From assembly GCA_026874595.1 (NCBI GenBank), contig CM049313.1, positions 47,316,159 to 47,380,158 of the forward strand: 64,000 nucleotides of DNA, written 5' to 3'. The stretch comes from Sipunculus nudus (lineage: Eukaryota; Annelida; Sipuncula; Golfingiida; Sipunculidae). This document shows positions 13,016-24,328 of this stretch, one piece after another. The notes under the pieces are model-generated. The model made no database searches, was not told the DNA's origin, and worked only from the letters and a program-made list of their open reading frames with translations. The translations under genes and the position numbers were made by a program. Position 1 is the first letter of the stretch; each line of letters opens with the position of its first letter.

Positions 13016-13828
13016 ACAATAATAATGCATAATATTTTTAGAGTGAAAGAAATTATGATACCCCAGGGAGTGGTATCGCCTTTTTGTAATAATTCGAGGA
13101 GTTGTCTGGCGATTTTGAGCGGTTTTCTTTATTTCTAGAGTGGGGGTAATCGGGGGGGGGGGGGGGAAGGGGGTTAATCCTTTGAAATGTCAACCTCACA
13201 TTTTCTCAGCACAAAACAAGGCCCATGTCTAACTGTACTGATATTAATTTATACCGATTATATCTCTCACTTGTAAGGAGCCATAATGATAATCATGTAA
13301 TATCATATGGTTTTGTTTGAATTTATATAGGCCTAGAGCCCTTTTTTTGTTTTTTGTTTTTTTGTTTTGTTTTGTTTTTGTGTTTTTTTTTACCTGAATG
13401 TTGTGTGAAATTCGCCACTGATTTTTGGGAAAAAAAGATTTTCACATCGGTTTGGTTGACTATTTCTTTTAATGTCAAAGTGACAGGCCAAGTAGCGCCC
13501 CCACCCCCCTTGCACTTTCAAATCTTCCGTATGAATATAGTGTTGTCTTTGCGAAAAACATATGCAGTGTTTTTTTTTTTTTTTGTTTTTGTTTTTTTTA
13601 CACCTTCACCCGGTTATGCTCAAGACAATTAACTTGGGTCGATCCGAACTCTCGTGTTTGAACCGCACAGAGTCAATAAAATGAATAAGCCACTCTTTAG
13701 CCACAATTCCCGAATATGGACAAAAAAAATAACAGAGGTGTCGATCTACTTCACATAATTACCCCCTCCCCCCCCCCCCCCCCCAACACACACACACACA
13801 CGTACACTCAAAGCGTATGCGCACACCT

Positions 13829-13966
13829 GTAATAATATCAATCACGAACATTGCAGGGGACATAGATATTTGTAACTATGTCACACTGGCCTGATTGTGT
13901 AAGTGGGACAGTTTTGGCAAAACCTTTCGTGCTTTCCCGCACTGCAATGTTCGTGATTGATATTAC
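13829..13966. mobile_element. short inverted-repeat element (MITE-like)
   Basis: The left arm 'atatcaatcacgaacattgc' (within 13829-13856) is repeated in reverse complement at 13942-13966 as 'gcaatgttcgtgattgatat'. The arms match almost perfectly over about 25 bp around an interior of about 85 bp. No coding potential, and the target duplication is unclear. Confidence 0.7.
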
Positions 13967-16577
13967 GCCTGAATGCAACCATTAACACTATACGACATGG
14001 TCAATGTATTATTAACTCCTAAGTGATCTACAGAAACAACCTACCTGATCGGCTTGCTGAGATGTTTAAAATACGTTTAATGTTTTAAGTATTAGCACTG
14101 AACAGGACACCGCAAGAGCTGCCTCCACACCACGAGTCGTCGGAACGCAAGCTTCCCGGAATCTTTGTGTTGACAAACTTATTCTCCACACAGAGGAAAT
14201 ATCTGTGTAATCATATGTGATGTCAAGGGTCAAGGTTAATTCTACAGAATAAAAATGGAGTGGTGAAGGGGTTCCACAACCTGGCTCAGGTTAACACATA
14301 TGCATAACCCTGGCATGCAAATGTTAAGGGAGGTAAACAATTCAATACTCTTTGGTTTCAAGCGAATATTGTGGTATTCCCAAGATTTTCTTTGGTCGAA
14401 AAAGAGGGGGACACGCTGCATTACATGCGAAACGAAGGAATTAAAATTTTAAACTAAAACACCAAAACATCCATTTCAATTATAGTTCTTATAAAAAATA
14501 TTTGATCGTTAAACATGATATTCTGCTAGACCACCTTGATCACTTAATATCTGTAGCGATCATATAGTGATATACCTACTTTATATATATTTAATATATA
14601 TATATATCGATTAGAGTTATACTTTAAAATTATAAGAAATTTTACATAGTAACCTCGATCCCCTACAGAAATCCTTGATCCGGTTTTGCAGATGTTATTC
14701 GCTGTGCTAACTAGAAAAGCACTCAGAGAGCGTACACCTCCGCCAAGTCAGCTCATCGGCCTGAAATTTTGCATGTGTATAGATCTTATACAGCTCTTTA
14801 TCATACAGGACTCTCGTGGCGCCATAGGCCGAGTTGGTTCCCATGTGCATGATATATGTCCGAAATGAATCTTCATATTCAGGAAGTAGACGATAACACA
14901 TTACAAAATAAGTGAGAGTAAACTTTTGTTAACTCAGCCCTAATTTAGAAAATGATTCCCGACACATTTAAGTATACCCCTCGATTTGAGCCTAGAGGTA
15001 TCTGACAACCTTTTCTGGGTTGATGAGCTGAAATGTAATTTTCAGCATTAAAAACATATTTGTACAAAGAATGAACACTATTCACTCTTTCGTCATAATG
15101 TCAAGGTCTTCGGTCACTCATAGGTAATTGCAAGCTGGTTTGACAGATGTTTCATGGCAAAAATCATAAATGTAGCCTATATTACACAGACCTCAAGCTG
15201 AATAAGGTTTTGTTGACCTATATTCTTTCAGTGACGGAGCTAAAAGTAAATTACAGCAGCACTATTTCTTAGTAAAAATAAAAAAAAAATTCAGATTTAC
15301 CAGTTATTGCTGGATGAGCTCTCATGAAATTTACTCTGTTGATAATATTCTGCTGCTGTATTGACATGTAAAATTTGGACCTGTATCCCCTTGTGTTACA
15401 CGGTTAAGCACAGCCTTATTCACCTTAGCAGGTAGGTTTTTCACAAGCCTTTATGAAATTAAATTTTATACATTTAGGTGTCAGTGATTCAAACATGTTT
15501 AAACCTTTCTGGATTTAATTTAATTGTGTAAATGCTCAGTACCCTGTCCCTATGTTTATAATCAGACCCTCCAGTATATTTTTCAGCATTTTCGTATGGG
15601 ACCTGTCAATGATATAATTCTTTGAATGTTTTGTTCATTAGCATTCAGTTAGTACTTAGTGTCTTACATAATAGCATATTAGCATTTATACATTAAGTAT
15701 ATAAATATTCATGAAACATTTCCGCAGATGATGTATCGCAGGCTCCTGACTTAGTGAATTCCGTTGTGCATGTGAGCTGTTAACTGCTGTGAGTGCATGG
15801 TGATGTTTGTATTATTGATGCTGTCATTGTTGACCCTTGAGTCTCAGAAAATGAACGGTGTATATTGAAGGAACTATTTCTGTAGACACCTGGTAGACTG
15901 TTCCATGAGACGTTAGAAACAATATCCGCCAGAATGTAATTATAATTATAATTTGGTTAAATTTGTTTATCTTCTAGGTCATTTTCTTATATCTATTACT
16001 TATATGACATTTTCCTAGCGTATTGCACATTTATTACTTACTGAATAATTGAGATAGGCAGGGTTGATTTGTTTACTACTGGAGTCTTCAAATGGTGACA
16101 CCGCTGACGTAACAATGGTCCAGCCAGTCATGAATCCACTTCAAATTTAGCCTGAAACCGATATGCCATGGCTGTCGGGCCGAACAACGGGGGCTACTTG
16201 CCAGCCTATCTCCAATATTAAGTAAATAATAAAGAGATGTACTAAAAAGTGCAAAAAAACGCTAGGAAAATGTCAGATAAGTAAAAGTTATAAGGAAATT
16301 ACCTTGAAAATTAACAAATTTAACCGAAATCTACACTAATAGCAATTCAAGCGCCTGTGCACTCACACGATGAACCATTCAAACTGACCTTGTAGATTTT
16401 GCCAGTAGATTCACCGGGCACAAGGTAGTGTTAAGTGTTATGGCCTGTCGTGGAGGAACGCTGGTATGTTCTTGTCATGAGAACGAACTCTAGAGCTGCA
16501 TCTGACATTTTTTTAACAGATCTATCAAACAAAATTTTACATTGTATTAAGACATCAGTACAGTACATTATTGTATC
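13967..16577. other. no supported gene
   Basis: The short open frames show no domains. A phrase around 14700-14850 ('ctagaaaagcactcagagag', 'gtggcgccat') resembles the dispersed repeat families at the left edge of the window. The rest shows nothing I can name. Confidence 0.4.
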
Positions 16578-17030
16578 ATCGTATCCCCAGAGAAGGTCGG
16601 GGATACTACGGTTTTAGAACTGTCCCGCTGCCGCAGATAAGTCTTGTCTGCTCGATAACTCAAAAATATTTCATTGATCTCTACCAAATTTGACACGTGC
16701 ATAGATATGGGTAACAGAACGAAAACTATCTGAACCGGGGTCATGACCTTTACTAGGAGAGCGACCATGACCTTGAATAGTTTATTTTGGTGAAAACCAC
16801 AGAAATTCTTAAATATCTCAAGAAAACTTGCATGGATTGATCCCAAAATCAAGTTGACCAAAGATCTTGGAGTGTGTTGTCATGTACCTTAAACCGGTAG
16901 TTTCACCTGTTACCCTTTGTGTTTGCGCCTTTAATACCCCCATTATGGCCACTTGACAGTATTGTGTGCATTATAAGTAAAAATCTAAAAGACAGATTTC
17001 TTTCATATTATGCTTATGCATAGATGTATG
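16578..17030. repeat. dispersed partial copy of the 5'-end tandem repeat
   Basis: Shares with the 1.35-3.5 kb array, in the same order: 'gtcggggata' / 'gtcgggggaa', 'ccgc(c/t)gccgc', 'ggtcatgacctttact', 'cttgaccttgaa'-like text, 'atggattgatccc', 'aataccccca' and 'gacagatttctttcatatta'. It is about 1.3 units long, so the family is dispersed as well as tandem. Confidence 0.7.
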
Positions 17031-17491
17031 TCCACAGGTAAAGCCCCACAGGAGGGTTGTATTTTGGCGTTCTATACACCATTGGTTGTTGTCATTTTGC
17101 TGTTGAACTCCTGTTTTCTGTACATCATCTATGTCAATGGAGAATATATCTGTTTATATTACAATAAAAAATCATTTTTAACACAATTGACCTCATCATG
17201 AACTTTACGTGACCTTAATAGCATATTCATTTAAGGAATAATCACAAGCATAACTGTTCCATGCAGCCAATCAGCTCCCCGATATTACTGAAAACCGTAA
17301 ATCACCTGACAATAACAAACTGTGCATCATTTGGGAGAGCTCTCAAAAACAGGAAACATGTAGTTTGTACCAGTACCCATGTCGGCATGTTTTCAGGGAT
17401 ATTTTTATACAAAGGGAACAATATAAAAAGTTCTAGGCCAAAGGTTGCAGGAGCCATTCCTCCGTCTACCGAGTGAATAATAATGTCTTAC

Positions 17492-17665
17492 CTGAATGGA
17501 ACGTAGTTCGTATGAGACAATTAATAAAAAATACTGCAAGACGGTTAACAATGACTGCGATATATTCACCAGTGCAGTGATACTGTTGATGATGTCAGTC
17601 AATGCGACGTCTTCGTCATCGACCTTTGTGACGTATATATTGAAGCCCTTCCGTGTAAGAGCCAT
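17492..17665 (-). CDS. candidate first coding exon, unknown protein
   Basis: An ATG on the minus strand opens a 58-codon frame ending exactly at a strong donor (TTCAG|GTAAGA), phase 0. The peptide begins MALTRKGFNIYVTK, has an acidic patch DDED, and has a hydrophobic segment around residues 40-51 (LLTVLQYFLLIV) that could cross a membrane. I could not identify a partner exon downstream at lower coordinates, and I do not recognise the protein. It could be a chance open frame. RNA evidence would decide. Confidence 0.3.
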
Positions 17666-18559
17666 TTGAGGGCTGATTATAATAATTTTGTCAAAAGAGG
17701 ATGGGGGTGGCATGAGGGCTCTGGTGGCGAGGTCAGTTAACTGCCTGAATGCCAGTTACATCTCTTTCACTCTACTCCAGCTGTATCTGTTGCTTGTAGG
17801 TTAACTAAAGTTGATTTAAAAATTGGGAAGAATGCTACATCAGTGTAATATGGGATAGAGTGATGAATGTTAAATTTTTACTTATAAAAACATGAGTCAT
17901 TTGAAGTAGGCACAGACATTGTGAACTGACAGTCAGGTAGATTATTATTAAGATAAGGCCCATCTTGGTGCATTTTACACATACTGTCAAGCTCCATTTT
18001 GAGCCTGAAATCTCACCTTATTGTTTTCTAGCCACTTGTTCTGAAACCATCGTCCAAAAGTTGGTCGACTTGGCACGGCTCTGTCTGCTTTGAACAGTTG
18101 ACACTTGTACAGGATTCTTCTACTATATGAGTATCAATAATGGGTTTCATCCGTGCCAATAGTTCATCCTTGTACTGAATGACACCCACGAAAGATGATG
18201 AGTGTTAATCACACCTTACTCCATCATGAACAATATAACTCTCTTTATTACCGGCAATGGTCGCCACATACAGAGGTATCTCATGATACATATTTCACAT
18301 TATACAACATTTTAGGCTTATTTAAAGATTTATCTTAAATAAGCATAAAGTATCCCACAGGCGTCCGATGACATTCATATGTCTCTTCACAGCTTATGCA
18401 CTCAGAAAATAAAAGGCATATTCAGTTATCATCAACTAATAGAATTACTGACTCAATAATAGCTTAACTGAGCCCACTTATTACTTATCACCATCTCCTA
18501 ATATCTCAAACGGCACAAAACTTCGACTGATATAAAAAAGCTCTTCATCGGCAGACTAA

Positions 18560-18960
18560 CCTCAGAGCTTTTTGGATTATTCTGCCCCTTCACTTGTAAT
18601 AAATAATGTCAGCATTGGGAGTAGATTTGACCGTTCTACCTGATTGCTGACAGACCTGTTGGCTGACAGGTGTGGTCGCTGGTATCTGCTACTGATGAGG
18701 TAGTGGCATTTGTTCCCGTTTGGTTTTGAATAGACGCAGGAAAACGATGGCGAGAGAGTTGAGTCGGGGCTGGTCTTTGCAGGGTTATCCTCTGTGGCCA
18801 CGACTGTATGGGGGGGGGGGGGGTCCCGCTGTCTATCCAGATATGGATCAGGGCTGCGCGATTACGCCTGATTACACTGCCGTTCTCCATAGAGACCTAA
18901 TAAGATCTGGGATAGTCTAGTTTCTCGACGATCTCTCTGGGGAGGCCTTGATCTCTAATG
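18560..18960 (-). pseudogene. integrase C-terminal tail, degraded
   Basis: Reading the minus strand gives REIVEKLDYPRSY, a stop, then VSMENGSVIRRNRAAL. This matches the typical end of Gypsy integrases ('...PRSY...G...RRNRRH...'). The following proline/serine-rich frame is probably the spacer before the 3' LTR. A poly(G) run at 18811-18823 interrupts it. Confidence 0.6.
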
Positions 18961-19071
18961 TCACTTCTGTTCCCTAGTTTCATGCATGGCAAATTTATTG
19001 CCTTTTATTGTAGTCCTGTGTGTACCTTTGCTCATACGCCTCGTCCTACGCCCTTAACTTTTCCTGGTTCA

Positions 19072-19545
19072 CTAACTCAGGTTTAAGATTCCGCTCTGTC
19101 GAAGGCAGATTTGTGCGCAGCATACGTGACATGAGAAGCTGTGACGGAGTCTTCCCACTCTGTAGTGGTGCTGATCTGTAACGTGTGTGAACCCCCAGTC
19201 TTCAGCAAAGCTCTGGAACTCTTTCAAAGAGAACTGTGGTCCATTGTCAGAGACTAAGACATTGGACGTCCCGTGTGTGGCAAATGTTTCACAAAGACCT
19301 TTTATTACTGTTTTTGTAGTTGTCGAGGGCAACTCCTTAAAGTCAAGCCATCTGGAACCTTAGTCTGTGATGACAAGAAAATCTTTCTTGTTAATCTCGA
19401 ACAAATCTGTGCCTATCTGGTCCCATGGTCCCAACGGAACAGATTATGAAAGCAACGGCTCTTCCCTCTCAGGACGATGAAGCGCACAGGTAACGCATTT
19501 GTTGCACATAGCTTCAATTTGTGTCATTACGGAAGGCCTGCAGAG
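19072..19545 (-). pseudogene. integrase zinc finger and core fragments
   Basis: The core motif VLVSDNGPQF with LKEFQSFAEDWGFTH is visible at 19072-19332 and includes the second catalytic Asp. To its right, around 19480-19515, the minus strand reads CNKCVTCA, the cysteine half of an H2C2 zinc finger. Stops and frame changes separate the pieces. Confidence 0.75.
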
Positions 19546-19784
19546 TGCAGACACTGTTATATGCTCTTCTCTTTCATTTAGTGATGCCAAGGTGTCCAGT
19601 GTTGAATTTTCGAGGAGCTCCTACTGCAGCGCTTGAGGTACAACTATGCGATCGTTGAAAATAAGCATGTGATCATTCACTTTGAGGTGTTGCCTGTTAT
19701 CCCAATACGGCCTGAAAAGACTTGGCATAATGGGCGGCCATCCTTCCTCGACGTATTTCTAACTTTTACGCACATGGAATCACT

Positions 19785-20060
19785 CTATTGAGCCTTTTTG
19801 ATCACAATAAGTCGTTTATCTGTTGTAGGAGGGTGCTTTACGACTATATCTTTGAATTCAGTCTCCTCTATCATGATCAAGTCTTCCTGTTCTGGCTTCC
19901 TTGATGGTGCACGAGATAGTGCGTCTGCTGTTTTCTTGTTGACCCCTTGCACATATTTGACTTTGGGAGCATATCGCATGAGACACAGTCAAAAGTGCAG
20001 TATCCTAGCTGGTAGCTTGGACAGATCTGATGATACGAGTAGATGGACTAAAGATCTGTG
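19785..20060 (-). pseudogene. RNase H end and tether fragment
   Basis: The frame KVKYVQGVNKKTADALSRAP is the conserved segment that closes the RNase H region of Gypsy polyproteins. The frame upstream is broken. Confidence 0.7.
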
Positions 20061-20599
20061 GTCCGTTTCTAGAATGAAACTTGTTCCAAGCACATAGTCT
20101 GAGAACTTCTCGCAAGCCCATGATGCTGCGAATGCTTCCTTTTTTATGACTGTCTCAGCTCTGTCTCACTGAGTAATCGTGAGGCATTCGAAATTTGACG
20201 TCGATTTCCCTCTGCATCCTCTTGTAGGAGAACTGCCCCTAGGCTGTACTGGCTGGAGTCAGCAGCCACGATGCAGTGTCTATTCGAGTCATATTGAGCA
20301 AGTACTTCTGTCGAGGTTGGTTTTGTCTTAATGTTCTGAAACGCGGTTTCCTGTGGTGTATCCCATCTCTACTTTTGTTCTTTCTTAAGTGACAGACGAA
20401 GTGGCTCATTGATTTTGGACAGATTGGTAGGAATTAAGCCAACTGACTGACCATCCAATTAAACCTCTCCAGTACGGTTTTTGGACATTTATTGGGGTTG
20501 GAAATTCCTGGACGGCCCGTGTTCTTTTTAGGGTCTGCCCGAATGCCTTCTGGCTATATGATGTGATCCAAGTTTTTTTTTCTTTTTGGAAAACTCACA

Positions 20600-20835
20600 T
20601 TTCTCATTAAGGATAAGGCCAGCTTCCTTGAGCTTGAGAGCACTCAACGCACTGGTTGGTCATGCACTTCTGGTGTTGGTCCATGGACTAAGATGTCGTC
20701 GATGTGAAAAAATCAGTCCTTCAAAGCCTTCCAGTATATGTGACCTAGTTCACTGGAAGATTTCGGGAGCAGAGCTGATTCCGAACGGAAGTCTGTTGAA
20801 GTAGTACCGGCCATATGGAGTCACGAATGTTTATA
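20600..20835 (-). pseudogene. reverse transcriptase fragments
   Basis: The minus strand reads GRYYFNRLPFGISSAPEIFQ, then, a little further on, HIDDILVHGPTPEVHD, the RT catalytic region. A stop follows PVR, and the downstream frame (LKEAGLILNEKCEFSKKK) is shifted. The YxDD tyrosine position reads His in this copy. Confidence 0.8.
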
Positions 20836-21559
20836 ATTGACGTGATGATGGATCCAGGGCTATTTGCCAAAACCCCTAATTAGCATCCGACTTCGTGAAA
20901 AATGTGCTCCCTTGGAGTTTGCTAAATTCTCGTCCACTGTTTGCCATGGGATAAATCTCACGTTTCACCGCTTTGTTTCATTTTTTTTCAGGGACACACA
21001 GAGTCTGATCTGGCCATGTGGCTGTGGTGCTTCGACCATTCCTCATCACCACTCAGTAGGCTCTGTCCCTGGACATATCACGCCAAGGTTAGTTATTATA
21101 ACCAATTGATTCTTGACTTTTGGGAGTAGTACATGTTGAACTCTTCGTGGAGTGTACAAGAAGTGCGGCACTACGTTATCCTCTAATGGAATCTTATAGG
21201 CCTCCCTCAGAAGTCCTATACCCTTGACTAGCTTTGAAACCTCTTGTTAAAAGTCTGGTGTACTCTTAACACTGTAGACAACAGGAACAGGTTTCAGTAA
21301 GTTTAGAACCTGAATGGCTGCCTTTGACAAGAGATTCAGTGATTGAACTTTTATGATGTATACTGATTGTGTGTGTTGACGAGCGCCGATGCTAATATTT
21401 CTTCCTTTATTTCAATTGTTACCAGATGTGATAAGGGCACTCCTCCCGGGCCTCTTAACTTTGAGGAGCACTTTTCAACTTTCTGCCTTTTAATCCATGT
21501 GACTTTCTCTCCGATAACTGTAATCTCTTAACCACTGACAAGTCTAAATGCTGTTTCGT

Positions 21560-21790
21560 TTTCATTGATCTTAATATCAGCTGACCAGAAGTTTTCAGAG
21601 ACTGAGTTCACTTCTCCCATGTATTCAGACTCTTCGTAATCAACTTCAATTTCTGCTGTTTTCTTGGATAAACACGCGACAGCAAAGTGACCTACTGACT
21701 GACATTTGTGCCATTTGCTGTTTTTTTTTTTTGCTGGGCAATCTTTATTGCTAAGGTCTTTATGCCTGGCACACCATTTGCATTTAAGAT
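21560..21790 (-). pseudogene. gag/protease junction with zinc-knuckle remnants
   Basis: Minus-strand frames give CKWCARHKDLSNKDCPA, an A-rich run, then a second knuckle-like segment ending HKCQSVGHFAVACLSK. The second knuckle has lost its expected spacing. Confidence 0.6.
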
Positions 21791-22019
21791 CTTGAGAGTT
21801 ACTAGCACATTGTCTTTTTTGGTCGTTTTGAGGCTGTTTTTTGTTTTGACTGACCTTGTCCTTTTAGACGACCTTGACCTTGTATGTGACCTTGACTTTG
21901 TCCACGACCTTGACCTTGATATTTCCTTCTTTAAACTGCTTATGTCTTCCTATATAGTTCAATATGTCTTACCTGTGCCAGAAATTACCTGTTTGTGGGT
22001 GCATGAGACCTCTCAACAA

Positions 22020-22240
22020 CTTTTCGAAGACTGAGTACTGGACTCTCCCTTAGGAGTCGCTCTCTCCCTCCTTCATTAGTTGTGCCTATTACTATCCTGT
22101 CTCGAATAAGAGAGTCCTGTAGTTCACCAAATTCACGCAAGTATGCAAGTTGCCTCAATCTAAGAACTAATTCATCAACTGTGGCTCCAGTTTTCCCCGT
22201 TTGTCAAATTTGCTGTGTTTCTTAACGTGTTGTTGATGAA
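22020..22240 (-). pseudogene. gag C-terminal domain fragment
   Basis: The minus strand reads RQLAYLREFGELQDSLIRDR and then RERLLRESPVLSLRKVVE. This is the familiar end of a Mag-like Gag capsid. The N-terminal part of gag is not seen; the element appears truncated near here. Confidence 0.7.
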
Positions 22241-22566
22241 CAAGTTCATACATCGTTCACCGAGGGCTTATAAGAACTTTTCATAACCAGAATTACCCTT
22301 AGATGATTAAAACATACACAGAGGAGGCCAGAAATAACATAAATTCTATTACAAAAAGCAGGTGAATGGGCATCTTTAATAGAATGCTGGAAAATACTTA
22401 CACACACACACCTGAGACATTGCTGAGACCCTTAGTTAAGTCCTTTACTGAAGCAGTTGCTTTTCAAATTGTTAAATATTATAGAATATATATCCTTTGA
22501 CTCTATATTCGATTACAATTCTCTTCTGGTTTTCCAAGTGGTAATCGACTATAAGATTTTGAAGAG

Positions 22567-22775
22567 TTACCGGCTTCTGTGGCGCAGGGATAGAGCACAG
22601 GAATCAATGAAGGTAGATTCAGTTCGAACCTCAGCCGCGGCGGTGAAAGTTTTGACGGTCTGTTCCCACCCAGGGTGAGTGCCCAATGGCCGTGTTTCAC
22701 TCACAACCAAGAGTGCCTTTCAGGGGCACCTCAGTGGTATGACCCAGTGTGTACCTAACTTGTTTATCAAAGTTA
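22567..22775 (+). mobile_element. tRNA-derived SINE
   Basis: The A-box-like TGGCGCAGGGATAGAGC is followed after about 35 nt by the B-box-like AGTTCGAACCTC. A non-tRNA body follows ('gtgagtgcccaatggccgtg', 'cacctcagtggtatgaccc'). This is the layout of a SINE. The family name is not assigned. Confidence 0.65.
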
Positions 22776-23373
22776 GTATATTCTGTTTTGAATATTAAAT
22801 ATTTTATGAATGCAGTGCACAATATCCTCTGCTCTGCTGAAGCAAGTATAACAATGCATTCCAACATGAATTAAGAAATAAATATTTCAACAAACCAGCA
22901 AAGGTCGACTCAATAGCGATTATTTCCACCTAAAAAAAATCTGGCTTGAAATGGGTAGGCTTCTACATGGGGTTTTATTTTGAGTAGTACCGTCAGTGCC
23001 TCCTTGATGGATCACGTGTCTTCATTTTCAACAATGAAGGAACTGACCATTGTACAGTAAACATAGGTGGGAAGAACTAGGGCAACGCATACTTTTTTTA
23101 TTGATCGAAACACAAACATAAATAGATACACATATATGCACAGACATGTTAAAAAAATAGACTTAACTATGTCAAAAACATTCAAGTCACATTATACAAG
23201 AAACAGCTTGATGGTAAATATCAGAACAGTAAATCCCAATTATTGTTTGAATACAGCCATGGCTGAAAATATTTATACTTAGAGAAAGCAAATGTTTGTT
23301 TTTAAGTATAATGTTTTTTCCTGAATTCCCATTCTTATGCAATAAAATTTTTTAATGCAGTACATATTCATAT
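22776..23373. other. no gene seen
   Basis: AT-rich spacer between the SINE and the young LTR element. A 71-codon open frame at 23067-23282 has no features. Confidence 0.4.
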
Positions 23374-23672
23374 TGTAGTAAACTCAACAGGCAGGCTGGG
23401 ATCGTTCCACTATGTGGAGATGGTCCCCTTAGTCGGGGTAGTTCCCCGTGGATAATAGCCCTGTGAAAGTAAGGATCGGGGTCAGTTTTAGTCATACAGT
23501 CTCAGCGAAGGTTTGTTTTTCCGATTACGGTCGAGCAACCCTTTAGAGACTTGACTGAACAGTGCTTACTGTGTGAACCAGACAGTGAATTCTTCGTACA
23601 AGACTTCTACCACTTCTTGTTACCAGCTAGGCCATCCCAAAGAAGAATACTGGTAAGTCCAGTTTTACCACA
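23374..23672 (+). repeat. 5' LTR, 299 bp
   Basis: Starts TGTAGTAAAC and ends TTTTACCACA. The termini form an imperfect inverted repeat (TGTAGTAAA against TGTGGTAAA). The sequence is the same as the 3' copy throughout on reading. Confidence 0.93.
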
Positions 23673-23673
23673 C

Positions 23674-23691
23674 TGGTACCAGAATAGTGGG
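23674..23691 (+). promoter_or_regulatory. primer-binding site, probably tRNA-Leu
   Basis: TGGTACCAGAATAGTGGGG begins one base after the LTR. It is complementary to a tRNA 3' end finishing in CCA. The ACCAGAAT segment resembles the acceptor stem of tRNA-Leu(UAA). The tRNA assignment is from memory and tentative. Confidence 0.65.
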
Positions 23692-24328
23692 GTCAGCAAG
23701 ATAATTATAAATAATTATATTTATTTGTTCTTGATCTGACCGAAAGAACCCTGTCAAGTGGACAGTACCTGTATAATTGGCTGTCAATAATCATTAATAT
23801 CTGTGTAATTCCGGGTATATCCCGCTGTACAGATCAATAATTAATACCAGTAATTGCTTACAGCCTAATTAAGCTGGTAAACAAACGGGCCTACCCGTCT
23901 GATTAACAGTCTCATGTAATAGCATAAAAAGATTGGTACACAAGAGTTTTCTTAAAATCAAGAGGCTGTATATATTCTCATATAGTCGGGCTTGCCCGTA
24001 TCAGGAGCTTGTAACTTAAGGCCTTTATGAACAAGGGACAGGCAACAGAAAAATATCAGTCAGGGTGGCTGTAAAACCACAAGGTCACATTCCATCCACT
24101 GTGCTATCAGAGCCAGCCACTGGCAGGGGAATCAAGTGTCACCGGCAGTGTCCAGCAGCCTGCCTGAGCTCTGAGCGGTACCCCCCTAACTGATTAATCA
24201 CCTCAGAGGCCATCTGGATTTCACCCAAACAGTACTGTTTCTTCGGGGGTCGTCTCAAAAGTACAGACCAGTGTAAATAGACCAACACCGGCGTATATTG
24301 AGATACCTTGTCAACAGTTACTGAAGTC

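Larger units (their letters stand above)
11160..13820. other. gene-free AT-rich stretch with microsatellites
   Basis: No supported gene. A near-identical phrase, 'ggatttaagaagaaagt' preceded by 'aaatacaaac', occurs near 11744 and 11984, showing an old local duplication. An open frame at 11466-11783 on the plus strand has no recognisable domain and no Kozak or splice support. Poly(G) near 13153, T-rich runs and a poly(C)/CA tract near 13765-13800 follow. Confidence 0.45.
18560..22240 (-). mobile_element. decayed Ty3/Gypsy retroelement
   Basis: Pieces of gag, RT, RNase H, integrase and the integrase C-terminus appear in the right order on the minus strand, broken by stops and frameshifts throughout. 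Motifs are of the Mag/K02A2.6-like type. No LTR pair or target duplication could be found, so both outer ends are approximate. It is an old copy, in contrast with the two young elements to its right. Confidence 0.85.
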
